Of a stretch of 64,000 bases of DNA, positions 1 through 11,114 are shown piece after piece. Source of the DNA: Linnemannia schmuckeri (lineage: Eukaryota; Mortierellomycota; Mortierellomycetes; Mortierellales; Mortierellaceae); NCBI GenBank assembly GCA_029449235.1, contig JANATG010000020.1:868001-932000 (forward strand). The letters run 5' to 3'. Below the pieces are notes generated by a model. That model was not told the origin of the DNA and did no database searches. It saw nothing but the letters and a program-made list of their open reading frames with translations. Made by a program: the position numbers and the translations under genes. Within the stretch, counting starts at the first letter, position 1. Each line of letters starts with the position of its first letter.

Positions 1-1
1 C

Positions 2-1196
2 CGATACGCTCAAGCAACGTACCTTTACGTCTACCAGAATACGTTGACGTTGATCCTTGCTCAATATGTAAGTCGCATGCCCAACTAAGCCGGAAAGTCA
101 ATACCAAAGATGTATTTAACTGGCAGCATTATTTTGCCGTCGTTCTTAATATGCCTGTACTCTACATTTCATGTTTTCATTTTAGAGCGGCGATACCCGC
201 GGCACCATTTACAAAATCAACGACCCCGACAACGCCAACAGCACAGGGCCTCCCATCGCCAACTTTACCAATGATGTCACCAACATGGATTACTTTGTTC
301 CTCTTGGAGATGGAACTAGTTCGACAACGTTCGCGCTGATGAAGAGGTTTAATTCGATGTATGTTTTCGGCAACGACAACGGCTTCAGATACACTCACGA
401 AATTAAGGTTAACATCTCCGATCCTGTCGGTATCAATCCTAACCCGAAAAAACCATCAACGGGCTCGAGTTCGCAGAATGATGATTCTTCGTCGACAGGA
501 GCGATTATCGGAGCAATTTTTGGACTGGGCGTTGTCGTAGGGCTGATTTTTTTATTCATCTGGAGGAGTAGTCGAACAAAGACTGCGAACGCCACGACCT
601 CAGCCGCCGACAAGCCACTTCCACCCTTCCCTCCCCTCAACAACAACTATGCCTACCCTCAACAACCAGGGCAAAACGGCGGACCTAGTTATTACTACCC
701 TGCAGGACAACACCCTGCATCCTCCTATCCCTTAAATCAGGACACACTAACGACGTTTCTTCCAATGGCGCCCATCACATCTGTCCCACAACAGTACCAA
801 AGCATGCAGGAGCAGATGCAAACCCTTCGGTTCTCAAGCCACCCTCGTCCGAGCTTTGTCACAACTGCGTATGGTGGAGAGCCAGAGAGCACGAACACTG
901 TATCAACTACCACGTCAGGACCCATCCTTGGGGCAGCAGCAGGACCATCTACAGCAGCCTGGCAGCCAACGCCATTTGTCCCACCCGTACGCCTCACCAG
1001 CAGTCAGGGTACTTCAACTCCCAGTGCAGGCGACTCTCCTGCTGTTGCCACCGCGTTTTCGAGCGCCACAGCACAGTCATCGCAGGACCCCCAGCCGATT
1101 GTTTCTCAATCTTCTGTTGATAGTCCTACATCCTCTACATTCACACCACTGTCATCACCACCTTCTGTCCCCCACAGTACTCGTCCAAGCCCGTAA
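2..1196 (+). CDS. Array member A, single-pass membrane protein, 5' partial
   Basis: This is the 3' part of a member of the unknown tandem family; its first exon lies before the window. Two exons are visible, 2..67 and 186..1196, joined by a GTAAGT...TTTTAG intron in phase 0. The first matches the end of exon 2 in the paralogs. The second holds the ectodomain end (NMDYFVPLGDG, then MYVFGNDNG), a transmembrane helix from about 500 to 565 (GAIIGAIFGLGVVVGLIF) followed by WRSSR, and a tail of about 200 residues rich in Pro, Ser, Thr and Gln. The tail has the family motif RFSSHPRPSFVTT near 828-867, a WQPTPFVPP block and a terminal SVPHSTRPSP block. No stop or frameshift is visible, so this copy looks functional. 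Function is unknown; a cell-surface role is inference. Confidence 0.75.
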
Positions 1197-1613
1197 GGCG
1201 AATCCCGCTCCTCAATATCGTCATCATATCCACCAACCTACCGCTTGTAGACCAGGGTGCACCTAATTTTGATTTTAGTCTCACCAGTAGATAGAACTAA
1301 TAACAGTATATGTTCAGAATGTTTATTTCAGCCCTTAAAGAAAATGTCAAAGAAGGATTCTCGAATTCATTCAGGCACGGTTTCAGAGTTTGGCCGACAC
1401 AATTTGAGTCAAATGGTCTCAGTTTGCTAAATGGGTGAAGTAGAGAGCAGTCTGTGGTTATCAAGCAAGACAGGGCCAATCATGGTGGAGGGGTTGATGA
1501 AGGCTAATAACGCGCGACCACAGAGTACGACTACAGAGCAACGCTCAACCTCCCTCTGTCAATTTCAGACCAAAGAACAAGTGGCAGGGAAGTCACAAAG
1601 CGGACGTTATGTG

Positions 1614-1650
<37 letters not shown>

Positions 1651-1830
1651 TAGGCTCCCTTGATAAAAGATAATAAAAATCTCACGAAATGAGGGTCAAA
1701 CGACTTTTTCCTTCCTTCTCTCATCCACCCGCTCATGCGCGTTTTTTCGTCTTTTTTTATTCGCCTCTTTCTTTCGTTTTTGTTTAACATTCCGCTTCCT
1801 CATTGCCTCTTAATAACAATACCCCACTAC
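1197..1830. other. Intergenic, no gene seen
   Basis: Apart from the poly-T run I see no coding feature. The pyrimidine-rich stretch at 1700-1830 resembles the leaders of the array genes, as if a promoter and 5' UTR remain without their gene. Confidence 0.6.
1615..1647. repeat. Poly-T tract (33 nt)
   Basis: An uninterrupted run of T between copy A and the tail relic at 1.8-2.0 kb. Similar tracts lie upstream of the start codons of copies F, I and K, so this one may be left over from a lost promoter. Confidence 0.9.
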
Positions 1831-1839
1831 CGCTTATAC

Positions 1840-2010
1840 CCCATGGCAAACGGTGTCGACCACCGTCCTCCCCACGGCTCCCAATGGACCTGGGTCACAA
1901 CAGCATCAAATCTACCAGTTCTCAAGCCACCCTCACCACAACGTTGCCACGACAGCCTATGGTGGGGCACAAAGAGATATTAGCACACCGCATTCAGGAT
2001 GAAGTAGAGC
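1840..2010 (+). pseudogene. Relic A', tail-only fragment of the array family
   Basis: In the frame running through 1908-1990 the translation reads QFSSHPHHNVATTAYGG. This aligns residue for residue with RFSSHPRPSFVTTAYGG of copy A and QFSSHPRPNFVTTAAY of copy B. The two central residues are changed, and there is no ectodomain or transmembrane segment upstream. Pyrimidine-rich, promoter-like sequence lies directly before it. It is a solo tail left by deletion of most of a copy. What is seen is the motif match; the deletion is inferred. Confidence 0.7.
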
Positions 2011-2714
2011 TCCTCGCCAGTAGGCCGAGTAGATTGAGCGCACATGAATTTAAAAGCATCTTCAGCATTAAAGAAAGTGAGGCTGTACATATACTTTTTG
2101 TCGCTTTTGGTCGCGATTGAAAATGGTCCAGAGATAAAGCCCATTTTTGGTTGGCGTGTGTGAAGACGGTATGTGAGCACGACCCAACTAACAAAGAAAA
2201 CGTTTTGCGACAAGTTTAATCTCAGTCAAGTACGAATTCAAGGGATTGATCAGATGTCTGAGCATCGGCTTCATTTAGGTGTACGGGGACGCCTGATTGC
2301 TTGGAGGCTGGAGAGCTAGAAAACAAAAAAGCAAACCAGGACCAATCATGATGGAAGGAGAGTAGTTGAAGACAGCAGGAGACTGTAAAGCCAATTGTCT
2401 CCTCCCCCCGGTAATTTCAGCCCAAACAAACAAAACAAAAGAGGGCATGGTCTGGGCACACGTAAAAAGGCCTATGTACTAAGCTCTCTTCCAGAGAAAA
2501 AAATAATACACTTTTTCGCAAGGAAGGGACGGTTCACCCTTTCGACTCTATCTTCCTTACTTCTTTTCCATCCTCCCTGCTTCCACCAACCTCACCTCTT
2601 TCTCTTTTTTCACTTGCTTTTTGCTCTTTTTTTTTCACGTACATCCCATTTCTTAATCCTCATTTACACTCTCATTCTCAGAATCAGCAACATCATTACC
2701 AACAACTTCACATA
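2011..2714. other. Intergenic, leader of pseudogene B
   Basis: No gene seen. The last 200 bases are C/T-rich, in the manner of the other leaders in the array. A box reading aATTTCAGcCC near 2411 recurs near 1558 and 5165, upstream of the neighbouring copies. Confidence 0.5.
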
Positions 2715-4810
2715 ATGGGTGTCCTCCAACTCAACTGCTTAACAAGCGACCCGGACCAAACGACTTTTTACGGTCACGCATTTACAGAGGACTAAAGCTT
2801 TAGCCCACCCAAAAATGTTACTGTTCTCGTCAGGTCCAACGCCCACCCTACCTCCCCAAGTACAACCGACCTACGCTGGTCTATCGTCTCTATAGTCGAA
2901 AGGTAGAGGCTGCGAGGATACAGTGATAGCAACTATAGTCTCTCATTCACATGCGCCATCAGCTCTCAAGGCATCTTTACGATGTTTGGTCGGTCTGAGT
3001 CTGCTCCCATGTTTCCATATGCAGTTAGATACGACCCTTCAGGAAAATCGGACTCTACCACCTACGCTAAATGGTAGGGCTCCTGGATGGACATCATTAT
3101 CGACCCTTTCTACAACCTGTCGGCTGGGTTTTCTACGCAAGCCTTAGGATATGTCAACAACGGTGCCACCAGTACGCTTGTGTATGCATTTCAGCCAGCA
3201 AGCAGCAAGGACATCTCCCTTGCGACTGTGAACGATGCCACCCAGACTCTTACCTCTGCGGCTGTGTGGGCTGCGGTAAAGAACGGGAATATCATCAAGC
3301 AGTATCTTGACTTTTGTTGTTGAACGGCACCCTAACTGCCCATGGCATCATCCCTCTAAACGGAACTGGCTTTGCTCCACGTTTATTTGTGATTAGGACA
3401 ACATAGTGCAAGGAACGTATTTGTCAAAGATGACCATTGCCAATGATCGTCTTTACACTTTTGGCGCAGGATATTCCTCATTCACTACTCCTTATCTGAC
3501 AGCCTTCCCTCTCACCATCATCGATTCCACTATGCCGGTCTACAAATCTTACAATACAATCGGGGCTGAATATTGCTACGAAACTCGATCGCCAATCATT
3601 TACTTTAATCGTGGTTCTTCGACCTTGCTTTGCGAACACGGCGTAAGAAACTTATCTTTGTTGTTCAAGTAACACAATGCTGCCACACGCCCCATTTCTC
3701 TGATGAACACTATTCGATTCTCCTTAGCATTGGCATCCCTTCTTTTAGCCGACCCGCCAGAATATGATGTTCCTGATCAAAGACCCCAACAATGCTGCAG
3801 GAGTGGGTGCACCTGGAAATTTTACCAATACGGTCAGCTTTGACAACATCGACTACTTTGTCCCTATCAGGGACGGAACCAGCGTGTCGTCGTCGTCAAC
3901 GTTTGCGTTGTTTAGACAGGATGCGACGATGTATGTCTCTGGGAACGACAATGGACGTCGATACACCCAAACGGGCAGCAAGGTCACATTGACAGAGTCC
4001 GTAGGAATCAACCTAAGCCCTGGATCACAACCACCGGGGACATCAAACTCGGGATCGTCGAATTCGAGAGCGTTATCGGCACCTGTAGGAGCAATTATCG
4101 GGCTTATCATCGTATTGGGTCTTGTCATCGGGTGCACCGTTTGGTTGATCAAGAGAGACGACAACAGACGGAAGAAGAAGGTGATCTTAACAGGCGCATC
4201 GCCTCAGGAACCTAGGCATGCGCCCACACAGCATTTAGGAGAAAACGAGCGAGCTAATTATTGCAGCTCTGCAGGACAAAACCCTACAGCCACCACCTAT
4301 CCCTCAGAACAAGTCGCATCCACAAGTATCCTTCCTATGGCACCGAACACATCTGCGCAACGTCAAACCTTTCAGGACCAGATGCAGGCATTACAGTTCT
4401 CATCCCATCCTCGTCCTAACTTTGTCACAACAGCAGCCTACATTGGAGAATCAGAGACGTCCTCCAACGCATCATCTGTACCTTATCTTGGATGGTCTGG
4501 AGCACCCCAAGCAGCATGGCAACCTACACCATTCATCCTGCCTACACGACCTGCCAACAGCACAAACGTATCAACGCCCAGCACAAGTCACGCCCCTGCT
4601 ACGACGACCTTTGTTACTGCCGGTACTCAGTCATCTCAGGATCCGCAAGCGCGTTCTGTTGATGGTATCGTTGACTCAGGTGCAACCTCGTCTTCCGCCC
4701 AGTCGCTTCCACTATTGTCCTCACCTTCGATTCCGTACAACACCAGACCTAGTCCTGGAATCGAAACATGTCATACCCTAGTGGCACCACAAAACCACCC
4801 ACAGGACTAG
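2715..4810 (+). pseudogene. Array member B, pseudogene with intact 3' half
   Basis: The translation from 2715 starts MGVLQLNCLTSDPDQ, like the intact paralogs. Stop codons then fall in frame after TED (TAA), after SIVER (TAG) and after YAKW (TAG), all inside exon 1. Exons by comparison are 2715-3275, about 3406-3642 and 3749-4810. The exon 2 acceptor appears to have lost bases, so its frame is not cleanly joined. The 3' exon is fully open for 348 residues: ectodomain end, helix (GAIIGLIIVLGLVIGCTVW), then a tail with QFSSHPRPNFVTT and SIPYNTRPSP. The ectodomain is dead as a reading frame, while the helix and tail look preserved. Decay may be recent, or a short 3' transcript may still be used (inference). 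Confidence 0.85.
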
Positions 4811-4975
4811 GAAGTGCGCGCAGTTGCAACAAACATTCGTTCGTAAGACAGAAATATAAATAGGCTGCGTTTGTTGTATTGTAATGTGCCACAGCTGGAG
4901 CCTTTTTTTTCCCTATTAATCTTTCCTTTCAAACGCAGCCAGGTACATCTTCAGGGGATGATCCATTCACATTTT

Positions 4976-5016
4976 ATTAGTCCATCAGCAGACTGAACTT
5001 TGAAACGAAGATCAAT
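4976..5016. promoter_or_regulatory. Degenerate copy of the intergenic double-palindrome element
   Basis: TTAGTC...GACTGAA followed closely by ACGAAGATC is a degraded form of the two-palindrome element that is well kept at 38567, 41377 and 45598. It lies about 450 bases upstream of pseudogene C, as the other copies lie upstream of other members. The regulatory role is inferred from position and recurrence. Confidence 0.45.
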
Positions 5017-5426
5017 CCTACTGGTAGAGCATCCAGGGCGAGAACTGTCGTGAAGACGATGAAGAAAACGCCAGTTGCAAAGGATACAATGGGTCATAAA
5101 ATAACTGTGCACTTATTCACAGAAGGGTGTGCTGAGCAATACTAATTGGCCGTCCTATCCATCGGTTTTCAGCCCGGCCAAAAATCATACGTCGCTCCAC
5201 TTGAAGTAGGCTCATTGTAGGAAAGGAAAGACCAGAGGGAAGAACGAGCGCCAGAACCTCGTCCACTTTTCCACCTTCCCTCAGCTTGCCTTTCTCCAAG
5301 TTCTCGCCCTTTTTTGCTCCATCCGCTCGCCATTCTCTCTATTCACAACCACACACATACACACACACACTCTCTCTCATTCGGGGGTCTCACCCAAGGC
5401 ACATTACGACCGGCGGTACCACTACC

Positions 5427-6760
5427 ACCTACATCACAGCGCAGTAGTCTTCGACCTCCTTTGCGTTACCACAGACCCGGACGCAACAACCTTTTTCGAT
5501 TTCGCCTATACAGAGGACTCCAACTCAACTCTTATCCAGCCCCAATACGCCATCTTGGTCAAGTCTAATGTCCACCCATCTTCCCCCAGATGACCTCGCC
5601 TGGTCTGTCGTTTCCCAATTCGATGGTTCAAGACGGAACGGATACCCTGGTTCGGCTAATGGTGTCGATACTCCTTGCGCGATGAGCGCACAAAGTGTCT
5701 TTACGATGATTGGTCGCTATACATCCACATCCTCCTCTGTCGGCACTAAGATCTCTTTCGGATGTTGAACCGTGGCGCATAGACGAACATCACTGTCACC
5801 AATGGAGTCAATTGGTCGGGACCCTCCAACAGATATGCTCTAGGGTATTTCAATAGAGACGACAAACACCCTCACATTTGCTGGCGTTTGGACAGTGGCA
5901 AGTCATGATGTGTCCAGTAGTCGGTACGATTGTAATTACTCTTGGTCGCATCACTTCCATTTATTCCTTTGCCTTTTCTAACAGCTGACTTATAGTATCT
6001 TCTTGTAATAGAACCCCGCCGTCCAAGGATCAGTGAAGGCAATGACAATCGCCAACAACCATATTTACGCCTACGGTGCAGGCAGTTCCATAGCGAATCA
6101 GTTCATTTTTCCTGCTTCCCTCTCATCCTCATCGATCATACCACCACACCCGTTACTCAATCCTCCAACGTGGCTGAAGAGAACAAGTGCCTTCTATCCC
6201 TGAAGCCCGTCGTTTACTTTAAATGCGATGCCCTCACTCTCCTCTGTGGATAAACTGTATGTGATCCCCCTTTTTTTCTTTGTTGCGCTGGTAGAAATTG
6301 CTCTCTGAATTTTACAACGCTAACTTTTTTCTCGCTTCTTTCCTCATTTTAGGGAGAGAGCTTAGACTGGATGTACACCTTCAAAGAACCCAACACTGCT
6401 CCCAGAGCACGCTTACTCGTATCCGGAACCTTCAACACTCTGCCTGAAGGTATAGAATACTTTGTGCCGATAGGCGACGGCGGGAACGGCACTTCATTCT
6501 TTGTCTTGTTCAAAAGAAAAACAATCCAAGGAAACATGCATGCACACTTGAGTTCAGGGGGGGAGCCTGGAACGTACAAACGCTCTAATATCAGTTTTCT
6601 ATCCCCGAACCTATGGGTATGAAGTCAAGGCAGGTGTCGAAGGGCATGCCGAGGGGAACTTTGGTGGCAATCATTATGGGTCCTATTGTAGGATTGCTAG
6701 TGCTGGGAGTTGACTTATAAGATCTGGAAGCACATGACGGTTAAGAAAAGGAATAAGCAG
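5427..6760 (+). pseudogene. Array member C, heavily decayed pseudogene
   Basis: Family blocks appear in order but in different frames. VVFDLLCVTTDPDATTF has lost its start codon. Then come DDLAWSVVSQFDG (after a frameshift), SAQSVFTMIGRYT, MTIANNHIYAYGAG near 6041, a KCDALTLLCG block with a stop, a 3' exon from about 6353 with EGIEYFVPIGDGGNGTSF, and a lone helix (GTLVAIIMGPIVGLLVLGV) near 6655-6715 followed by TAA. Splice-like AG/GT signals survive between the blocks. No HPRP tail follows; the metzincin gene starts instead, so the copy may have been cut by that junction. Confidence 0.85.
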
Positions 6761-6871
6761 GCGGTGGGAATCGAAATGTACTAGAATAGGCTCTCTCCCT
6801 TTAGAGATAGACGCTCGCCTAATGGAGCTTTATCCCAAGTCATCTGCAACTACCTGCCACAAAATGCAACC

Positions 6872-8752
6872 TTGGTTTCCGAGTCCGAGTTTGATCGTAT
6901 ATTTCCGGCTTCAAGTAGATCCATTCCTGAGCCTATCCAACCCCCAAAACCCCCAAAACTCTTAGCATCTTCGAAAGGATCTGCTCCCAAACCCTCTCAA
7001 GCCTCTCAAGCCTCCTCAGCTTCGAAAGGATCTGTTCCCCGGCCCTCCCAAACCTCCCAACTCTTTTCGGTTTCGAAACGATCTATTCCCAAGCCTTCTC
7101 AAGCCTCCCACCCGTATTTGGCTTCGAATGGGACTTTGCCTAAACATGCCGAGCCCCTTAGTAAACTCGAGAAAAGATCTCGGTGGACGCTCGACGAAGG
7201 CTCCGAACATTGGGTTTGGCCAAGTAAAACAGAAATTACCTATGGTATCGCCTTTGAAGACCGTCTCAAGTCTAAAAGTAACGATATACACGCCGCAGTC
7301 TTTGACGGTATTGAATACTGGAAGGATCAGTGCGGATACCAGGTCGAGGTTTTTTTTGACAACTGGAAACACACCAACGCGCAGGAGGCGAATATTTGGT
7401 TCTATTTTGTGGATGGTGTAGTATGCGATCAGCCAGCTACATTTACCTGCGCCTTTTTCCCACAGAAGTATCCCCATAGAAGAACGACTGTCTTTGTCAA
7501 CTATCGAAAGTTGGCAGGGAGGGGTGACAGAGCCACTTCAATGATCATGGCACATGAGATCGGACATGTACTCGGACTCGCACATGGAAATGTCGAAAAA
7601 GATCCAAATGGCAACTCGTTAAAACTATGGAAGGTTTCGACCTACGACAAAGACTCCATCATGCATACTTACTTCGATCCCGCCAAAAAACTGACCCACG
7701 CCGATTGTCATACTCTGAGTTTCCATAACAAAAACTTCAAAGAGATAAAATGTGGTTTCGTTGGAGAGGAAGAAGAGAGATGCAAGAATGTGCAGAGGAC
7801 GGTCCTTAAACTAAAGGACGTGGTGCTGAATAAGAAGGAAGTCCTAGTCGATACCAGGAATGGCAGGGGCGAGCTCATGGAGGATGTAGCCGATTATACA
7901 TGCTTAGGAAGCGCTAAGTCAAAGTACATCCTAAACGACCCATACATCCAAGACAACTTCGGCTTTTTCCAACCTGGAGTCGTTCTTACCCAGTGTCTTG
8001 GAGTACGTTTGTCTTCCGATCCTGATCACATTTATGTCTTGCAGAGCGATGGAAACTTTGTCTCGTACAATTCCAAAACCGGAAAAGCCGTTTGGTCGAC
8101 ACAATCTCAAGGCCGTGGTACTAAAGGCGATTACAGCATCTTCTTTCAGACAGACGGCGATCTTATTATCTACGACATTAACGGTGTAGCCACATGGTCT
8201 TCCGCATCGCACTTTGGATCTCCTGATGCCTTTAGGCTTAAGGTCGCTAGCTGGCAATTTCGTGATGGCCACATGTATTTATCCGATTCGGCTGGGCGTG
8301 CTGTTTGGGGTATTTATCCTGCTTTCGCCCATCAGGACGTGCCTATTCAGCAAAAGGACCGTGATGGTGGGGCGTCAGGCTATTGTCTGGATGCTGGCAC
8401 CACCGATAACTCTCAAACATACCTCAATGTATGCAATGGCAGAGACAATCAGCCCTGGAACATTTTTACAGACGGCACCATCCGCAGCAAGTGTACAGGA
8501 AAATGTCTCTTTGCTCTGTACAACGGAAATGAGGCCCAAGTTAATATGAATCCCTGCTTTCATTACGGTAATGCCAAACTCGATGCCAGACTCTATCAAT
8601 GGCAGGTCCGTGGTGATGGAACCATCGTGAATCGCGCTATAAATAGGTGCTTAGACAATAGGAGTCAGCAATTGAAGGTTTACAACCCGATTCAAATCTA
8701 CGAATGCTTTGAAGTATGGTCGGAGAAGTGGTGGATTGGTGGGATCCCATAA
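6872..8752 (+). CDS. Metzincin protease with bulb-type lectin and ricin-B-type lectin domains
   Basis: One open frame of 626 residues. About residues 10-95 hold five imperfect 17-18 residue repeats (SKGSVPRPSQTSQ type). LEKRSRW near residue 105 offers a dibasic Kex2-like site before the catalytic domain. HEIGHVLGLAH (about 227-237) is a complete HExxHxxGxxH zinc site, and SIMHTYF (about 262-268) supplies the Met-turn of metzincins. Residues 360-470 resemble a bulb (mannose) lectin: LQSDGNFVSYN and FQTDGDLIIYD stand where QxDxNxVxY is expected. From about 490 to the end QPWNIFTDGTI and LYQWQVRGDGTI are QxW-type repeats of a ricin-B (carbohydrate-binding) fold. The frame opens with TTG and has no ATG or signal peptide, so an upstream exon is probably missing from this call. 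A secreted, glycan-targeted protease is inferred. Confidence 0.85.
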   Translation: MVSESEFDRIFPASSRSIPEPIQPPKPPKLLASSKGSAPKPSQASQASSASKGSVPRPSQTSQLFSVSKRSIPKPSQASHPYLASNGTLPKHAEPLSKLEKRSRWTLDEGSEHWVWPSKTEITYGIAFEDRLKSKSNDIHAAVFDGIEYWKDQCGYQVEVFFDNWKHTNAQEANIWFYFVDGVVCDQPATFTCAFFPQKYPHRRTTVFVNYRKLAGRGDRATSMIMAHEIGHVLGLAHGNVEKDPNGNSLKLWKVSTYDKDSIMHTYFDPAKKLTHADCHTLSFHNKNFKEIKCGFVGEEEERCKNVQRTVLKLKDVVLNKKEVLVDTRNGRGELMEDVADYTCLGSAKSKYILNDPYIQDNFGFFQPGVVLTQCLGVRLSSDPDHIYVLQSDGNFVSYNSKTGKAVWSTQSQGRGTKGDYSIFFQTDGDLIIYDINGVATWSSASHFGSPDAFRLKVASWQFRDGHMYLSDSAGRAVWGIYPAFAHQDVPIQQKDRDGGASGYCLDAGTTDNSQTYLNVCNGRDNQPWNIFTDGTIRSKCTGKCLFALYNGNEAQVNMNPCFHYGNAKLDARLYQWQVRGDGTIVNRAINRCLDNRSQQLKVYNPIQIYECFEVWSEKWWIGGIP

Positions 8753-8879
8753 AGGGCCTTACAAGCAGATATCAATATACTTTGAGCTACGAAGACGACG
8801 AAGGAAGTCTTACGTACATTATCCGAGCAGACGAGCCATGCTGTGCCCTCCCAACTCCCCCTTTAGCTTAGCTTAGTTT

Positions 8880-8886
8880 TTCTTTT

Positions 8887-8926
<40 letters not shown>

Positions 8927-8933
8927 TCCTTTC
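8880..8933. repeat. (CTTT)n microsatellite
   Basis: About a dozen CTTT units just after the metzincin gene, in its probable 3' UTR or terminator region. Confidence 0.9.
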
Positions 8934-11100
8934 GTGCTCGGTCAGAAAGATGGTGTTCAGAGATCGAGCAGGTTCATTTTTATTTTCCTTAGTTTAGTTT
9001 CTCGAATGCAACCAATGAAGATTGATTACACAGACATGGCTCGTCTTCCCTAGCTGGACAATAGAATAAATCCATCACCAGTTCCAATACAGTGCATGTT
9101 CCCCTTTACCGTCAAATGATTTACGCTATTCACTATTTTTTTTTTCATAGCTCTGGAGTATGATAGGAAAGGTATTTTTAGCTGAGTAACGAAGAAAGAG
9201 GGCACAAAGGCTTGCTAATAAATGCTAGATAGCAAAGGCGTAGAGCAAATAAAAGATAAACCTGACTATTGATATGGTTGATACTCACACCCACAGATTT
9301 AAAGAGTATGTAATAGAAAAGGGGGAAGCCTCGGGCCCCAACATTCATCCTTGGAAGGGCGCAGATTGTTGCAATTGGTGAAGCACATGGAAGTCATGCA
9401 AAAAAAAAAGATATAACCAAACAAAAAGAAATAGTGGCGAAAAAACAAAAATTCTCAATCTTGCTGATTGCACTGCCCCATGTATATACTGAGAGATTAG
9501 GCGCAAATTAGCGCTGTGTGTGCACAGTCCTATACTACGATTCAGTACCAGGGCCTCATAGCTCACTTTTATTTCCTTTTGTGATTTCAGAGATTGCGTT
9601 GACCAAAGCCCCTCCTCTCCATCATCATAAACCCGTTAGAAAAAAACACCAAAAACAAAGATACAAATGCACTGTAACTTGGATTTCCTAAGCCTGCACC
9701 CGTTTGTTGCGCTAAGAATGTGTGCGAGGCTTGGGGATGGCATTGTCTAATATATATTTGTTTTGCGCCTCGTCTCATAGGGACTCCTGAATCTAAATGT
9801 TTGTGAGCCATGCGAGGAGGGCTGAGAGAATACGCACACCCCAGCATCCCGGAATAGGCTTGACTCAGAGCAACCGAGTGAAAAAAAAAACGACACGCAT
9901 GACAGCAGGGATAGTTATTGGTGAACCATGGCAAAAATCAGAGTCGTTCATGCGCGTGTACCTTCTCATTTCTGCATGACCGCGCCAAATTCATCGCTAT
10001 GACAGCAAAAAAAAATATGCACTACGCGACCACACCATAAAGGTCAGGAAGGGTAGAGGGGAGGACATGGAGTCCTTCCTAACAGAAAAAAATATCTATA
10101 GAAGCAACGTCAATTGGGCAGCATTATGTTGCGGAGCAAGAGGGAGGCTCTGGCGCTTGGTTAGTTGATTGCATTTGCTGGCCCACATCTTTACACATCA
10201 CGCACCATCGACAATCGCAAAGAAGAATTGTCTTGTAAGTAGCTTAAGAAATAAGCGATGGATTATTCACGACACCCTCAGCCCTCCGAAGAAACCCCCC
10301 ATGGAACCACATGTCATGTTAACCAATTTCTAGTGTTGCATCATGCCTGCAATTCATGCATGGCAGCGGTCGATTACTGTGGTAAATAATCAATCACATT
10401 ATTTCGTGCGAATAAGAAAACATTGCCGGTTACTTTCTTACCACGCAATGAGTTTATCAGGGGTGTGAATCATCCAGATGCCAAGCCCAATCACTCGAAA
10501 TTGTAGGTAAGTGCAAATCTGGGTCATGGTGCGCTTAAGCGATGGGATATTAAATCTTAGGCTAAGGTTAAGATCTTGAAAATGCGCCCTGTTTCTTCAT
10601 TTCTTCTGCCAATGTTTGATCAAGCTCCCGAATGTAGGCGTTTTAATCCTCTTTACAGGACAGCGGGTACTTTTTACAAGACATGCGGCGCGGTACCGAT
10701 GCAAATCCGATCGCTAAATGTCGCATCCTTGCTGGGGGGAATTTGTGTTATAAGTGCAGGAAAAGTGGGTCTCGTCCCACTGTTCGCCTTTTGACATGGA
10801 ATTTCACAAAAACGTAGGTATTTTTTTTTTTTTTTGCTTTGCATTCTGAAGGTGCCAAAAGGAGTTCAAATTGACTTGATCGAATCCGGGAAGAGTTCCT
10901 ATCATAGACAAAAGTGACCACCATATCGGCTTTACCCCGTCTTCAATCTTCATCACACGTCACCAAAACACAGCCGCATCACCTACACACATACGCAAAA
11001 AGACACACAGGTACAGACACAGTAAGAACATCGTTAGCAACTTTCCTTGTCACAAATATCCAAGCACACCTAGTCCGCAAAAAAACCCACACTAAAGGTG
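8934..11100. other. Intergenic, no gene seen
   Basis: Just over 2 kb of A/T-rich sequence with many short homopolymers. No ORF shows splice-consistent extension or family resemblance on either strand. Confidence 0.6.
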
Positions 11101-11114
11101 TTCATTTTTCGTAT

